Part shown: piece by piece, positions 54,891-62,915 of the stretch
Layout: each line of letters opens with the position of its first letter
Numbering within the stretch: position 1 is the stretch's first letter
Origin: Geomonas diazotrophica
Lineage (GTDB): Bacteria; Desulfobacterota; Desulfuromonadia; Geobacterales; Geobacteraceae
Direction of reading: 5' to 3'
Assembly: GCF_018919385.1 (NCBI RefSeq)
Contig: NZ_JAHLMF010000005.1
Coordinates: 186,001 to 250,000, forward strand
DNA: 64,000 bases
Notes under the pieces: generated by a model
The model's database searches: none
What the model saw: only the letters and a program-made list of their open reading frames with translations
What the model was told of the DNA's origin: nothing
Made by a program: the position numbers and the translations under genes

Positions 54891-55814
54891 TCACTTCTGA
54901 TTTTTCGTGAACACCACGGTCATTTCGTCCTTCAGCTCCAACTTGATACCAGGGATCGCCTTCACTGCTTCCCTTATTTCATCGAGAGACTCGAAGCGCA
55001 TCTGACGCAGTTTTTCCAGGTCGGACGGTTCAGTGCTGCCAAGCCGGGCCATATCCATCTCGAAAACGGTGAGACGGTTGCCGTCGCGATGAGTCGCGTC
55101 CGTGCTGAGTATAGTGCCATTCACCTCGACCGCGAGACTGAACTTCATCCCCATGAACATTTCAACAAGCTCCCTCGTCTTCTCGTCTGGTTGACCGGGG
55201 GGAGAGTAGATTTCCGGGGCATCCTCCACATCCGAAGCGGTCTGCAAGGGGGGAGTGAAAACTTCAGGAGGATTTTCAGCAACGACGGTCACTTTTTCGG
55301 ATTGGGCCGGGGACGGCGCTGCATGGACAATGGCAGAGTTTTGTGACTTGGCGAAAACCATGGTCAGAGTCGACGTCGCTCCCTTCTTGAAGTGGAAGCT
55401 GACGAAGGGGGTGCCCGGCTCACTGCCGGCTCCGCCTGCACCGAAACCGCTGTTCTTTCGGTGCGGAAGCTTCAGGGCGTTGATATCCCTGAAATTATAG
55501 GTTGCCTGGTATCCCTTGTACTCAGGGGTCTCCACACTCTTACCGGAATGGTACGTTACCCCCTTCCCCATAGCTTGCGCCTGTTTCCTGAGGGCGTCGG
55601 GTTGGAACACATCGAAGGGGTTGCTCTTGCCGGCGCCGCCACCCAGGCCGCGCATGGCTTCGTCAAGCTTGGCGAGCACCTTTTTGCTCAGCAGCATGGT
55701 TTCTTCAACCGTGCCGCTCCCGTCGGGATTAACGCGAACCACCGTACTGACCTGAAAGCAGCCGGTTAACAGAAACAGCATCACTGCTACGATCAGCCGC
55801 TGAAATACTTTCAT
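54891..55814 (-). CDS. Lipoprotein of unknown function
   Basis: This 307-residue protein has a lipoprotein signal peptide (VFQRLIVAVMLFLLTGC, lipobox LLTGC, Cys near residue 19), so it is likely attached to the outer membrane or periplasmic face. It continues with VSTVVRVNPDGSGTVEETMLLSKK, a pattern seen in bacterial lipoproteins with a beta-strand repeat of the same phrase. The middle is rich in Pro, Ser and Thr. I do not recognise a family with a known role. The start at 55814 has GGAGG six bases upstream; 25 codons of frame before it are not signal-like. It lies 41 bases after the GyrI-like gene. Confidence 0.7.
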   Translation of the reverse strand: MKVFQRLIVAVMLFLLTGCFQVSTVVRVNPDGSGTVEETMLLSKKVLAKLDEAMRGLGGGAGKSNPFDVFQPDALRKQAQAMGKGVTYHSGKSVETPEYKGYQATYNFRDINALKLPHRKNSGFGAGGAGSEPGTPFVSFHFKKGATSTLTMVFAKSQNSAIVHAAPSPAQSEKVTVVAENPPEVFTPPLQTASDVEDAPEIYSPPGQPDEKTRELVEMFMGMKFSLAVEVNGTILSTDATHRDGNRLTVFEMDMARLGSTEPSDLEKLRQMRFESLDEIREAVKAIPGIKLELKDEMTVVFTKNQK

Positions 55815-55855
55815 ACTTCCCTCCGCTTCAGAAACTGGCTTTACTTCACCTTCCA

Positions 55856-56467
55856 TCATGCCATCGGCTGCCTGACGATCGTTTTCCATTTCTCCGGCGC
55901 AGCCCGGCGCATGTCGCTGAGATAAATCTCGTGGTGCTTGCCCACCCTCCTACTGCCACAACTCTCGATAAAGGCATGAACCTTCTCGATGGTAGGCCCT
56001 TCTTCAGAGAACGGGCCGACGTGCATGATCTGAGCGACTCTCCCCTCTTCGAGGGCCTCAAGCCGCACCCGAGGCAGGGCTGCAACCTTCTTCTTCCGCT
56101 GCACCTCTTGCGCGGCCTCTTCTACCGATGTCGGGGTGACAAGCTCGGGCTGCATGATCATTGCAGTCCATTTCCAGGCTCCCTTGTCCCCCGTGATGAA
56201 TGCAGACATATCGTCTGCCCACCAGAGAGCCTGGAGCGGCAGCACTCGGTAATCAATGGCACGGGGTCCCTTCTTGACCATGAACTTGAGCGTGTAGGAA
56301 AGCGTGAACAGCGCTTCCACTGCCTCCTTGAAAGCCAGCGAGGTATTCGGGTCGCCTGCACCGTCGACCATGAGGTAGTTCAGGGCCGGTACCTCGACAA
56401 TCTCCACCTGCTTTGCGGAAGGGGCGTAGAGATGCTTTAACTGTTTCAGGTAGTCGATCTTTGGCAT
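55856..56467 (-). CDS. GyrI-like small-molecule-binding domain protein
   Basis: This 203-residue soluble protein matches the GyrI-like/SOUL-type ligand-binding fold without a DNA-binding domain. Recognisable blocks are EVPALNYLMVDGAGDPN at the start of the fold, YTLKFMVKKGPR, LQALWWADD and MHVGPFSEEGPTIEKVHAFIES. Such domains bind or hydrolyse toxic small molecules. It lies next to the MarR efflux operon, read in the opposite direction, and one of the two MarR-type sites is 132 bases upstream of it, so it may share that control (inference). The start at 56467 has GGAG six or seven bases upstream. Confidence 0.8.
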   Translation of the reverse strand: MPKIDYLKQLKHLYAPSAKQVEIVEVPALNYLMVDGAGDPNTSLAFKEAVEALFTLSYTLKFMVKKGPRAIDYRVLPLQALWWADDMSAFITGDKGAWKWTAMIMQPELVTPTSVEEAAQEVQRKKKVAALPRVRLEALEEGRVAQIMHVGPFSEEGPTIEKVHAFIESCGSRRVGKHHEIYLSDMRRAAPEKWKTIVRQPMA

Positions 56468-56598
56468 TGCGATCTCCGTTGTCACAGTTGTTCCGGCTCG
56501 GCAAAAGAAGAGCCGTGCGACGGCTGTAATGGTATCAGACTTTTTAACCGAACATCACACCGCTCTGCTAAAAAACCACTAAGATAAGAGGCATATTT

Positions 56599-56610
56599 AT
56601 CAGTATGCTG
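56599..56610. promoter_or_regulatory. Operator-like site 1 (MarR region)
   Basis: ATCAGTATGCTG is the exact reverse complement of CAGCATACTGAT at 56677-56688. The site sits in the 306-base gap between the GyrI-like and MarR genes, on the GyrI side. Its inner TCAG/CTGA arms make it partly palindromic, as MarR sites usually are. Confidence 0.6.
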
Positions 56611-56672
56611 AAACACCGTGCAGCAGCCTCGACCACGGTCTTGGTCCGGCTGTGCAGGCCCGGTTTGGGTTA

Positions 56673-56700
56673 TTGACAGCATACTGATTATATGCATAAT
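56673..56700 (+). promoter_or_regulatory. Consensus promoter and overlapping operator of the marR-efflux operon
   Basis: TTGACA (56673-56678) and CATAAT (56695-56700) are 16 bases apart. The operator copy CAGCATACTGAT (56677-56688) overlaps the end of the -35 and the spacer, so a bound repressor would block RNA polymerase. The MarR start codon is 74 bases past the -10. The rest of the interval from 56468 holds no gene that I can support. Confidence 0.75.
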
Positions 56701-56773
56701 GATCACCCTGCCGCAGGTTCATTTTGCACGGCAAATCATGCCGTTAAGCAGCAACCGTTACGAGGGAAGAGCC

Positions 56774-57208
56774 ATGGACGAAACGAAGTCCCCCCCCATC
56801 GATATCGAAAAGACGGTCGGATTCCTGTTGGCGAAGGCATACCAGCGTGCCTGCCTCATCTTCAAGGAACACTTCGAGGAACACGACCTTACCCCGCAGC
56901 AGTTCGGCCTTCTTGGCTTTCTCTGGCGGGAGGACGGCCTCAGCCAGGCGCTGCTTTCAGCAAAAAGCCAGATAGACCGTACCACTATGGGCGGTCTCAT
57001 CGACCGGCTCGAAAAGGAGGGGTTGGTGGTCCGAAAGACCGACCCGGTCGACCGCCGCGCCTACCGTATCTGCCTCACCGAAAAGGGGAAGGCACTGGAA
57101 CCGCTCCTGGCCCCCCTCGCCTTGCGGGCCCAGGAGATGTTCATCGCCAAGCTCGAGCCGCAGGAGGTGGAGACCTTGAAATCCCTGCTGGAAAAGATCC
57201 GCAATTAG
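56774..57208 (+). CDS. MarR-family transcriptional regulator
   Basis: This 144-residue regulator has the MarR winged helix: TPQQFGLLGFLWREDGLSQALLSAK (helix-turn-helix), TMGGLIDRLEKEGLVVRKTDPVDRRAY (recognition helix and wing with the DxRxxxxxLT-type ending, RICLTEKG). GAGGG lies eight bases before the ATG at 56774. It is the first gene of the efflux operon and likely represses itself and the pump until a drug or metabolite binds. The twin 12-base sites at 56599 and 56677 are candidate operators. Confidence 0.92.
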   Translation: MDETKSPPIDIEKTVGFLLAKAYQRACLIFKEHFEEHDLTPQQFGLLGFLWREDGLSQALLSAKSQIDRTTMGGLIDRLEKEGLVVRKTDPVDRRAYRICLTEKGKALEPLLAPLALRAQEMFIAKLEPQEVETLKSLLEKIRN

Positions 57209-57222
57209 ATTTTGGAGCTTTC

Positions 57223-58488
57223 ATGCATTTAGTCATTGTTCTGCTGGCTCTGCTCTGCTGTGGGGAAGCCAACACGGCCCATGCCCAGACCCTCACCCTC
57301 AGGGAGGCCCTCGACCGCGCCGCCGCCACCAGCCAAGGGCTCAAATCGGCCTCGCACGAGGTGGAGATCGCCCGCGAGCAGGTGAACGTGGCCCGCTCCA
57401 CGAGACTGCCACGCATCGACCTGCAAGGGGGCTACGTCGCCCAGGCCAAGGCCCAGGCTTTCAAGTTCGGGACCAACTCCCAGGAGACCCAGGACCCTCG
57501 CTATCCCTTCTTCAACTTCAGCGTCTACCAGACCCTGTACGACTTCGGCCGCACCAGGGCCAACGAGGGTATCGCCAGGATGCGCGGCGAGGCAGCGCGT
57601 TACTCCTATTCGGGGAACGAGCAGGAGCTCTTCCTGCAGGTCGTGCAGGCGTACTACGGGATCATGACCGCGCAGAAACTGGTGCAGGCCGCCTCAGACG
57701 AGGTGGTGCAGATGGAATCGCACCAGAAGACGGCCCAGGCGCTCTTCGACGAGGGGGTGGTCACCAGGAACGACCTGCTGCAGGCGGAGGTGCGCGTCGC
57801 CTCCAGCCGCCAGAACGTCCTTAGTGCGCAGAACGAGGTGGAGAACGGTTGGCTGCTCCTGAACTACCTCACCGGCGCGGCACCCGGTTTCCGGGCCGAA
57901 CTGAAGGACGAGTCGCAACTCCCGCAACTGCCGAGTACGAGCGCTCAACCCGACCTCTCCAGTCGGGGGGAAATCGCCGCGCAGAAGGCTCTCCTCGGCG
58001 CAGACGAGTTCGCCGTCACGGAGGCCAAGACCAGCCACTACCCCGAATTCTTCGCCAAGCTGGGCGTGGACTACCTCTCCAACAGCAAGGTACGCGAACA
58101 GGCCATCACAGCGGTGACCGTCGGCTTCAAGGTGAACCTCTTCGATGGCCCCGCTTCCGCAGCAAGGGTGAGGCAGGCGGTCCAGGCCCGTTCCAGGGAT
58201 GAGGAGAGACTGAGGGATCTGGAGGATAGGACGAGGCTCGAATACGCCATGGCAGTGAACGATCTGAAGGTCGCCGACGCCCGGATCAAGGTCGCCGAGA
58301 AGGCCATCACCCAGGGGGTTGAGAACCTGCGCATCACCAAGGACCGCTACCAGGAGCACGTCGGCACTGCGACCGAAGTGGTGGATGCCCAGACGCTGCT
58401 GACCAAAACCAGGACCGACTACTACCGCAGCGTGTTCGACCTCCAGGTCGCCGCAGCCAGGGTCAAGAGGGCGACTGGCGAGCTGTAA
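57223..58488 (+). CDS. TolC-family outer-membrane efflux protein
   Basis: This 421-residue protein has a signal peptide (residues 1-22, ending AHA) and two similar halves of coiled-coil and beta strand as in TolC (LTLREALDRAAATSQGLKSA; NDLLQAEVRVASSRQNVLSAQNEVENG; then GTATEVVDAQTLLTKTRTDYYRSVFDLQVA). It forms the outer-membrane channel for the EmrA/EmrB-like pump encoded next. The start is ATG 57223 with GGAG seven bases upstream, only 14 bases after marR. Confidence 0.9.
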   Translation: MHLVIVLLALLCCGEANTAHAQTLTLREALDRAAATSQGLKSASHEVEIAREQVNVARSTRLPRIDLQGGYVAQAKAQAFKFGTNSQETQDPRYPFFNFSVYQTLYDFGRTRANEGIARMRGEAARYSYSGNEQELFLQVVQAYYGIMTAQKLVQAASDEVVQMESHQKTAQALFDEGVVTRNDLLQAEVRVASSRQNVLSAQNEVENGWLLLNYLTGAAPGFRAELKDESQLPQLPSTSAQPDLSSRGEIAAQKALLGADEFAVTEAKTSHYPEFFAKLGVDYLSNSKVREQAITAVTVGFKVNLFDGPASAARVRQAVQARSRDEERLRDLEDRTRLEYAMAVNDLKVADARIKVAEKAITQGVENLRITKDRYQEHVGTATEVVDAQTLLTKTRTDYYRSVFDLQVAAARVKRATGEL

Positions 58489-58558
58489 CCGCCCCACCAA
58501 CACCATCGACGGGACTGCGACCCGATGCTCGGCCGCACCCGGTACCGGAGATACGCAC

Positions 58559-59635
58559 ATGGCAGATGAAACAACTGAACCGACAACGGCACCCGCAAAG
58601 GGCGGACTGAGCAAGAAGCAGCGCGGCGGCATCGTCCTTTTGATACTCATACTGGTCGGCTCCCTCTTCGGCGTCCGCCAGTGGGTGCGCAGCAAAACCC
58701 ACATAGAGACCGACAACGCCTTCGTAGAGGCCCACGTCCACTCGGTCGCCAGCCGGGTCCCGGCCCTTGTGCAGCGGATCGCCGTGGTGGACAACCAGTT
58801 CGTGCACAAGGGGGATCTCCTGGTCGAACTGGACCCGGGCGACTACCAGGCACGACTGAAGAGCGCTGCCGCCTCCCTGGAGATGGCCAAGAACGAAACC
58901 TCCGGCGACTACGCGGAGGTGGAGAGTGCGCGCGCCAACGTGGGGCTCGCCGCTGCCCGCCTGGACCAGGCGAACCTCGACCTGAAGCGCGCCGAGGCGC
59001 TCTACGCGAAGGAAGTCATTCCCAGGGAGCAGTTGGACCGCGCCCGGACCGCGCAGAAGGTGGCCCAGGCCCAGGTCAGGGAAGCGCAGGAATCGGAGAA
59101 TCGCGCCAAGGCCATGATCGGCATGTCCGGCAGCGGTTCAAAGGACGCCCGGGTCGCGCAGAAGCAGGGGGATTTGGAGACCGCGAAGCTCAATCTCTCC
59201 TACACCCGGATCGTGGCTCCCAGCGACGGCTACGTGACCAGGAAAGGGGTGGAGGTGGGGAACTACGTGCAGCCCGGGCAGGCGCTCATGGCAATCGTCC
59301 CCCTGGAGGACGCCTGGATCACGGCGAACTACAAGGAGAGCCAGTTGACCAACGTGCGTCCGGGACAGGAGGTCGACTTCACCGTGGACGGCTGTCCCGG
59401 CCGCCACTTCACCGGGAAGGTCGAGAGCCTCATGGCGGGTACCGGAGCGGCCTTCTCACTGCTCCCCCCTGAAAACGCCACCGGCAACTACGTGAAGGTG
59501 ACCCAGAGGATACCGGTGCGCATCGCCATCGACAGGAAGAGCGACCCCGAGCATCTGCTGCGCGTCGGCATGAGCGTCGTCCCGACCATTCTCACCGGGA
59601 AGACCTTCGGGCAGGTGGTCGGGTTCGGGCAGTAG
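58559..59635 (+). CDS. emrA: EmrA/HlyD-type membrane-fusion protein
   Basis: This 358-residue periplasmic adaptor has one N-terminal transmembrane helix (about residues 23-42), two half-lipoyl segments (VASRVPALVQRIAVVDNQFVHKGDLLVELDP and TRIVAPSDGYVTRKGVEVGNYVQPGQ), a helical hairpin between them and a C-terminal beta-barrel (LTNVRPGQEVDFTVDG). It joins the inner-membrane pump to the TolC-like channel. GGAG lies eight bases before the ATG. Confidence 0.92.
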   Translation: MADETTEPTTAPAKGGLSKKQRGGIVLLILILVGSLFGVRQWVRSKTHIETDNAFVEAHVHSVASRVPALVQRIAVVDNQFVHKGDLLVELDPGDYQARLKSAAASLEMAKNETSGDYAEVESARANVGLAAARLDQANLDLKRAEALYAKEVIPREQLDRARTAQKVAQAQVREAQESENRAKAMIGMSGSGSKDARVAQKQGDLETAKLNLSYTRIVAPSDGYVTRKGVEVGNYVQPGQALMAIVPLEDAWITANYKESQLTNVRPGQEVDFTVDGCPGRHFTGKVESLMAGTGAAFSLLPPENATGNYVKVTQRIPVRIAIDRKSDPEHLLRVGMSVVPTILTGKTFGQVVGFGQ

Positions 59636-59670
59636 GGGCATGAACAGGGTGAACATCCTCTGGCGGTTAG

Positions 59671-61227
59671 ATGAAGACTTCTGAAGAAAAAAACATCAAC
59701 AAGTGGCTGATCACCATCACGGTGATGCTTCCCGCCATCATGGAGATCGTCGACACCTCGGTGGCCAACGTTGCGCTCCCGCACATGCAGGGAAGCCTCA
59801 ACGCCGGGACCGACGAGATCACCTGGGTGCTCACCTCCTACCTGGTGAGCAACGCCGTCGTGCTCCCCATGACCGGGTGGCTGGCGCGCATGTTCGGCCG
59901 CAAGCGCTTCCTGATAACCTGCATCACCCTCTTCACCCTCGCTTCCCTCATGTGCGGCGCCGCTCCCTCGCTTGGGCTGCTCATCTTCTTCAGGGTGCTC
60001 CAGGGAGCAGCCGGCGGCGCGCTGATCCCGATGAGCCAGGCGATCATGATGGAAACCTTCCCCCCCTACCAGCAGGGGATGGCGATGGCGATCTTCGGCG
60101 TCGGCGCCATGTTCGGCCCCATCATCGGCCCGGCCCTTGGGGGGTGGATCACCGACAACATGAGCTGGCGCTGGATCTTCTACATCAACATCCCGATCGG
60201 CATCATCGCCGTGGTCATGGCCACCTTCTTCATCTACGACCCGAGCTACCTGAAGCGGGGCAAGGTCAGCATCGACTATTGGGGCCTGGCGCTTTTGACG
60301 GTGGGGCTCGGAGCGCTGCAGATCGTGCTGGACAAGGGACAGCAGGATGACTGGTTCAATTCCGGCTTCATCGTCGCCTGCTCGGTGCTCACCGCCGTCT
60401 CGCTGGCGGCGCTGGTCTACGTCGAACTCACCCACCCGCATCCGATCGTGAACCTGCGCCTGTTCAAGAACGTCTCCTTCTCCGCCGGCAACCTGGTGAT
60501 GTTCGCCGTCGGCTTCTGCCTGTACAGCTCGATCATGCTGATACCCCTCTTCCTGCAGACGCTCATGGGGTACAACGCCACCATGGCCGGCATGGTCCTC
60601 GCGCCGGGGGGGATCGCCACCCTCATCTGCATGCCGTTTGTAGGGGCGATCATCCAGCGCTACGACGGCAGGAAGGTCGTCTTCACCGGGCTTATCATCG
60701 CCGCCTACTCCATGCACATCATGCAGGGGTTCACCCTGGAGGCCGCCTACCCGGACTTCGTCTGGCCGCGCGTGGTGCTCGGCATCGGGCTGGCCATGAT
60801 CTTCGTGCCGCTCACCACGGTGACCCTGGCCACCATTTCCAAGGAGGAGATGGGGAACGCTACCGGGATTTTCAGCCTGCTGAGGAATATCGGCGGCAGC
60901 GTCGGCATCGCCATTTCCGCCACGCTGCTGGCGCGCTACTCGCAGTTCTACCAGACCAGCCTGGTTGCCCACGTGAATCCGTACAACCCGCAGGCGCAGT
61001 CGCAGATCGCCATGCTGAAGGGGGCCCTGATGGGGCGCGGCATGGACCAGATGGCAGCGGAAAAGGGAGCCTTCGCCATCATCTACGGCAAGGTCGTCAG
61101 GCAGGCCTACATGCTCTCCTACAACCGTATCTTTTTCATCGTCGGGATCGCCTTCGTCGTGATCATTCCGCTGCTGCTTCTGTTGAAGAAGCCGCAGAAG
61201 CACCTTCCCCCCGGCGCGGCGCATTAA
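59671..61227 (+). CDS. emrB: EmrB-type MFS drug exporter (DHA2 family)
   Basis: This 518-residue protein has 14 hydrophobic segments, the DHA2 plan. Motifs: VDTSVANVALPHM in helix 1, GWLARMFGRKRFL (MFS motif A region), RVLQGAAGGALIPMSQAIMMETFPP and GPALGGWITDNMSWRWIFYINIP (motif C). With the adaptor and the TolC-like protein it would form a tripartite pump that expels toxic compounds through both membranes. Drug type cannot be told. It is the last gene of the marR operon and a bidirectional terminator lies at 61491-61521. Confidence 0.94.
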   Translation: MKTSEEKNINKWLITITVMLPAIMEIVDTSVANVALPHMQGSLNAGTDEITWVLTSYLVSNAVVLPMTGWLARMFGRKRFLITCITLFTLASLMCGAAPSLGLLIFFRVLQGAAGGALIPMSQAIMMETFPPYQQGMAMAIFGVGAMFGPIIGPALGGWITDNMSWRWIFYINIPIGIIAVVMATFFIYDPSYLKRGKVSIDYWGLALLTVGLGALQIVLDKGQQDDWFNSGFIVACSVLTAVSLAALVYVELTHPHPIVNLRLFKNVSFSAGNLVMFAVGFCLYSSIMLIPLFLQTLMGYNATMAGMVLAPGGIATLICMPFVGAIIQRYDGRKVVFTGLIIAAYSMHIMQGFTLEAAYPDFVWPRVVLGIGLAMIFVPLTTVTLATISKEEMGNATGIFSLLRNIGGSVGIAISATLLARYSQFYQTSLVAHVNPYNPQAQSQIAMLKGALMGRGMDQMAAEKGAFAIIYGKVVRQAYMLSYNRIFFIVGIAFVVIIPLLLLLKKPQKHLPPGAAH

Positions 61228-61239
61228 AGCAGGATAGCG

Positions 61240-61450
61240 CTCTATCCCTCACCCCTACCCTCTCCCAGAGGGAGAGGGAGGATGGACAGCCCCCCTCACA
61301 TCACACGCTCCATAGCTTCTATCCCCTCTCTCCCGGGAGAGGGAGGATGGGCACCGGGAGAGGGAGGATGGGCACCCCTCACACGCTTCCTTGCTTCTAT
61401 CCCCTCTCCCTCCGGGAGAGGGTGCCCGAAGGGCGGGTGAGGGAGATGCC
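61240..61450. repeat. REP cluster after emrB
   Basis: The 319 bases between emrB and the small membrane-protein gene hold REP units and then the terminator. The best unit (61414-61444) reads GGGAGAGGG, hairpin GCCC-GAA-GGGC, GGGTGAGGG. There is also a short tandem direct repeat, GGGAGAGGGAGGATGG, at about 61337-61375. No gene is seen. Confidence 0.8.
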
Positions 61451-61490
61451 ACCACGCGTGCGGAAACAACTACCGATCGGCAACCATAAA

Positions 61491-61521
61491 AAAAGGCGGG
61501 GGAACGCATCCCCCGCCTTTT
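61491..61521. terminator. Bidirectional intrinsic terminator between emrB and the minus-strand genes
   Basis: AAAAGGCGGGGG (61491-61502) pairs perfectly with CCCCCGCCTTTT (61510-61521) around a 7-base loop. On the plus strand the stem is followed by CTATTTTC; on the minus strand by a run of seven T. It ends emrB from the left and the small membrane-protein transcript from the right. Confidence 0.88.
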
Positions 61522-61546
61522 CTATTTTCACCTGGCCTTGCGGCCG

Positions 61547-61816
61547 CTATTTCTTCTTATCCGCCTCTTCGGCCAGCCGTTTCTCCTGGGCCTGCCTGGC
61601 CTGATCCATCTCGGCCCAATGCGCGTCCCAGTCCTTTTTCCTGATGAAGTACAGACCGACGCTACCCAGCACGATGCAGACCCCGAAGAAGAACTGCATG
61701 ACCTTGAACCCTTCGGCCACTCCGTAGACCATGCACCCCACGCCGACCAGGCCGAGCAGGAAAGGAGCACTGAAGATGAGGCTGACCAGGGACTGCTTGT
61801 CTTTGTTTTCCGCCAT
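61547..61816 (-). CDS. Small two-helix membrane protein of unknown function
   Basis: This 89-residue protein has two transmembrane helices (about 10-32 and 38-56), a short polar N-terminus and a charged C-terminal helix (DWDAHWAEMDQARQAQEKRLAEEADKKK). I do not recognise a named family. It lies 33 bases downstream of the parvulin gene, with GGGGAAGC-type bases before the ATG, and just before a strong terminator, so it is probably the last gene of that unit. Confidence 0.65.
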   Translation of the reverse strand: MAENKDKQSLVSLIFSAPFLLGLVGVGCMVYGVAEGFKVMQFFFGVCIVLGSVGLYFIRKKDWDAHWAEMDQARQAQEKRLAEEADKKK

Positions 61817-61849
61817 TGCTTCCCCTTTTACGTTCTTTGGGCGAGGTTT

Positions 61850-62131
61850 CTAGTCCTTGCGGCTCATCACCTCGATCAGGTGGTAGCCGAACTGGGTCTT
61901 CACCGGGCCGAGCACCTTGCCGACCTCGCCGCTGAAAACCACCTTGTCGAACTCGGCGACCATCTGGCCGGGGCCGAACTCGCCCAGACGTCCCCCCTGG
62001 TTCCCCGAAGGGCAGAGGGAATTGGCGCGCGCCACCTCCCCGAACTCCTCTCCCGCTTCGATACGGCTCTTCAAGGCAACGCAGGCTTCCTCGGTCGCCA
62101 CCAATATGTGACGTGCTGTAGCTCTCGCCAT
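61850..62131 (-). CDS. Parvulin-type peptidyl-prolyl cis/trans isomerase, stand-alone
   Basis: This 93-residue protein is a single PpiC/parvulin domain: ARHILVATEEACVALKSRIEAGEEF, then CPSGNQGGRLGEFGPGQMVAEFDKVVFSG and TQFGYHLIEV, with the active-site His, Cys and Phe residues in place. It has no signal peptide or membrane helix, so it is cytoplasmic, like E. coli PpiC. I took the second ATG (62131) because AAAGGAG then lies six bases upstream; it abuts the first ATG (62137). Its message may come from the glmM-pdxJ unit. Confidence 0.88.
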   Translation of the reverse strand: MARATARHILVATEEACVALKSRIEAGEEFGEVARANSLCPSGNQGGRLGEFGPGQMVAEFDKVVFSGEVGKVLGPVKTQFGYHLIEVMSRKD

Positions 62132-62156
62132 CTCCATCTCCTTTAGTTGATCTGTT

Positions 62157-62185
62157 GGGGACCGGCTCCTCAGGTGCCTGTCCCC
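62157..62185. repeat. Hairpin repeat between pdxJ and the parvulin gene
   Basis: GGGGAC (62157-62162) pairs with GTCCCC (62180-62185), and inside it GGC with GCC and CCT with AGG, each pair of helices separated by a single mismatch. This is a typical short imperfect hairpin unit (GGGGAC...GTCCCC with GGTGCCT) of the dispersed type found in Geobacter. It has no T-tract, so it is more likely a REP than a terminator. Confidence 0.45.
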
Positions 62186-62195
62186 TTAGGTTGCC

Positions 62196-62915
62196 TTAGG
62201 CGTAGCGTACCAGTTCGGACATGTCGCGCACGGCGCGGTCAAGGCCGACCAGGATGGCCCGGGACATGATGGAGTGGCCGATGTTGAACTCCTCGATGCC
62301 GCCAATGGCCGCCACTTTCTTCACGTTGGTGTAATTCAGGCCGTGCCCGGCATTGACCCCGATGTCGAGCTTCCTGGCCAGTTTCACCGCGTTCTCGATC
62401 TTGATCAGCTCCAGGTTCTCTTCCTTCCAGGTGGGGGCGTCGGAGAAGGAACCGGTGTGGATCTCGATGTAATCGGTGCCGATCTTGTTGGCCGCCTTGA
62501 TCTGGTCCGGGTCCGGATCGATGAACAGACTGACGATGATCCCCCCCGCCTGCAGCTTCTCGATGGCGACCTTGAGCGCTTCCTGGTGGATCCTGACGTC
62601 GAGTCCCCCCTCCGTGGTCAGCTCCGCCCTCTTCTCCGGGACCAGGGTGCAGCATTCCGGCTTAACCGCCAACGCGATGGCGACCATCTCGTCGGTGGCA
62701 GCCATCTCCAGGTTCAGCCTGGTCTTCACGGTCTGGCGCAGGATCTTCAGGTCGCGGTCCTGGATGTGCCTGCGGTCCTCGCGTAGGTGAATGGTGATCT
62801 GGTCGGCACCGGCCAGTTCGGCGATGGCGGCGGCAGCCACCGGATCCGGCTCGACCCCACCGCGCGCATTGCGCAGGGTTGCCACATGGTCGATATTGAC
62901 TCCCAGTCTAGCCAC
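62196..62915 (-). CDS. pdxJ: Pyridoxine 5'-phosphate synthase
   Basis: This 239-residue enzyme joins 1-deoxyxylulose 5-phosphate and 3-amino-2-oxopropyl phosphate to form pyridoxine phosphate. Hallmarks are [17 protein letters not shown] at the start, [40 protein letters not shown] and [11 protein letters not shown]. The GTG at 62915 with GGAGGT seven bases upstream is the start; seven in-frame codons before it lie in glmM. It overlaps the end of glmM by eight bases, a common arrangement in this group. Confidence 0.96.
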   Translation of the reverse strand: MARLGVNIDHVATLRNARGGVEPDPVAAAAIAELAGADQITIHLREDRRHIQDRDLKILRQTVKTRLNLEMAATDEMVAIALAVKPECCTLVPEKRAELTTEGGLDVRIHQEALKVAIEKLQAGGIIVSLFIDPDPDQIKAANKIGTDYIEIHTGSFSDAPTWKEENLELIKIENAVKLARKLDIGVNAGHGLNYTNVKKVAAIGGIEEFNIGHSIMSRAILVGLDRAVRDMSELVRYA

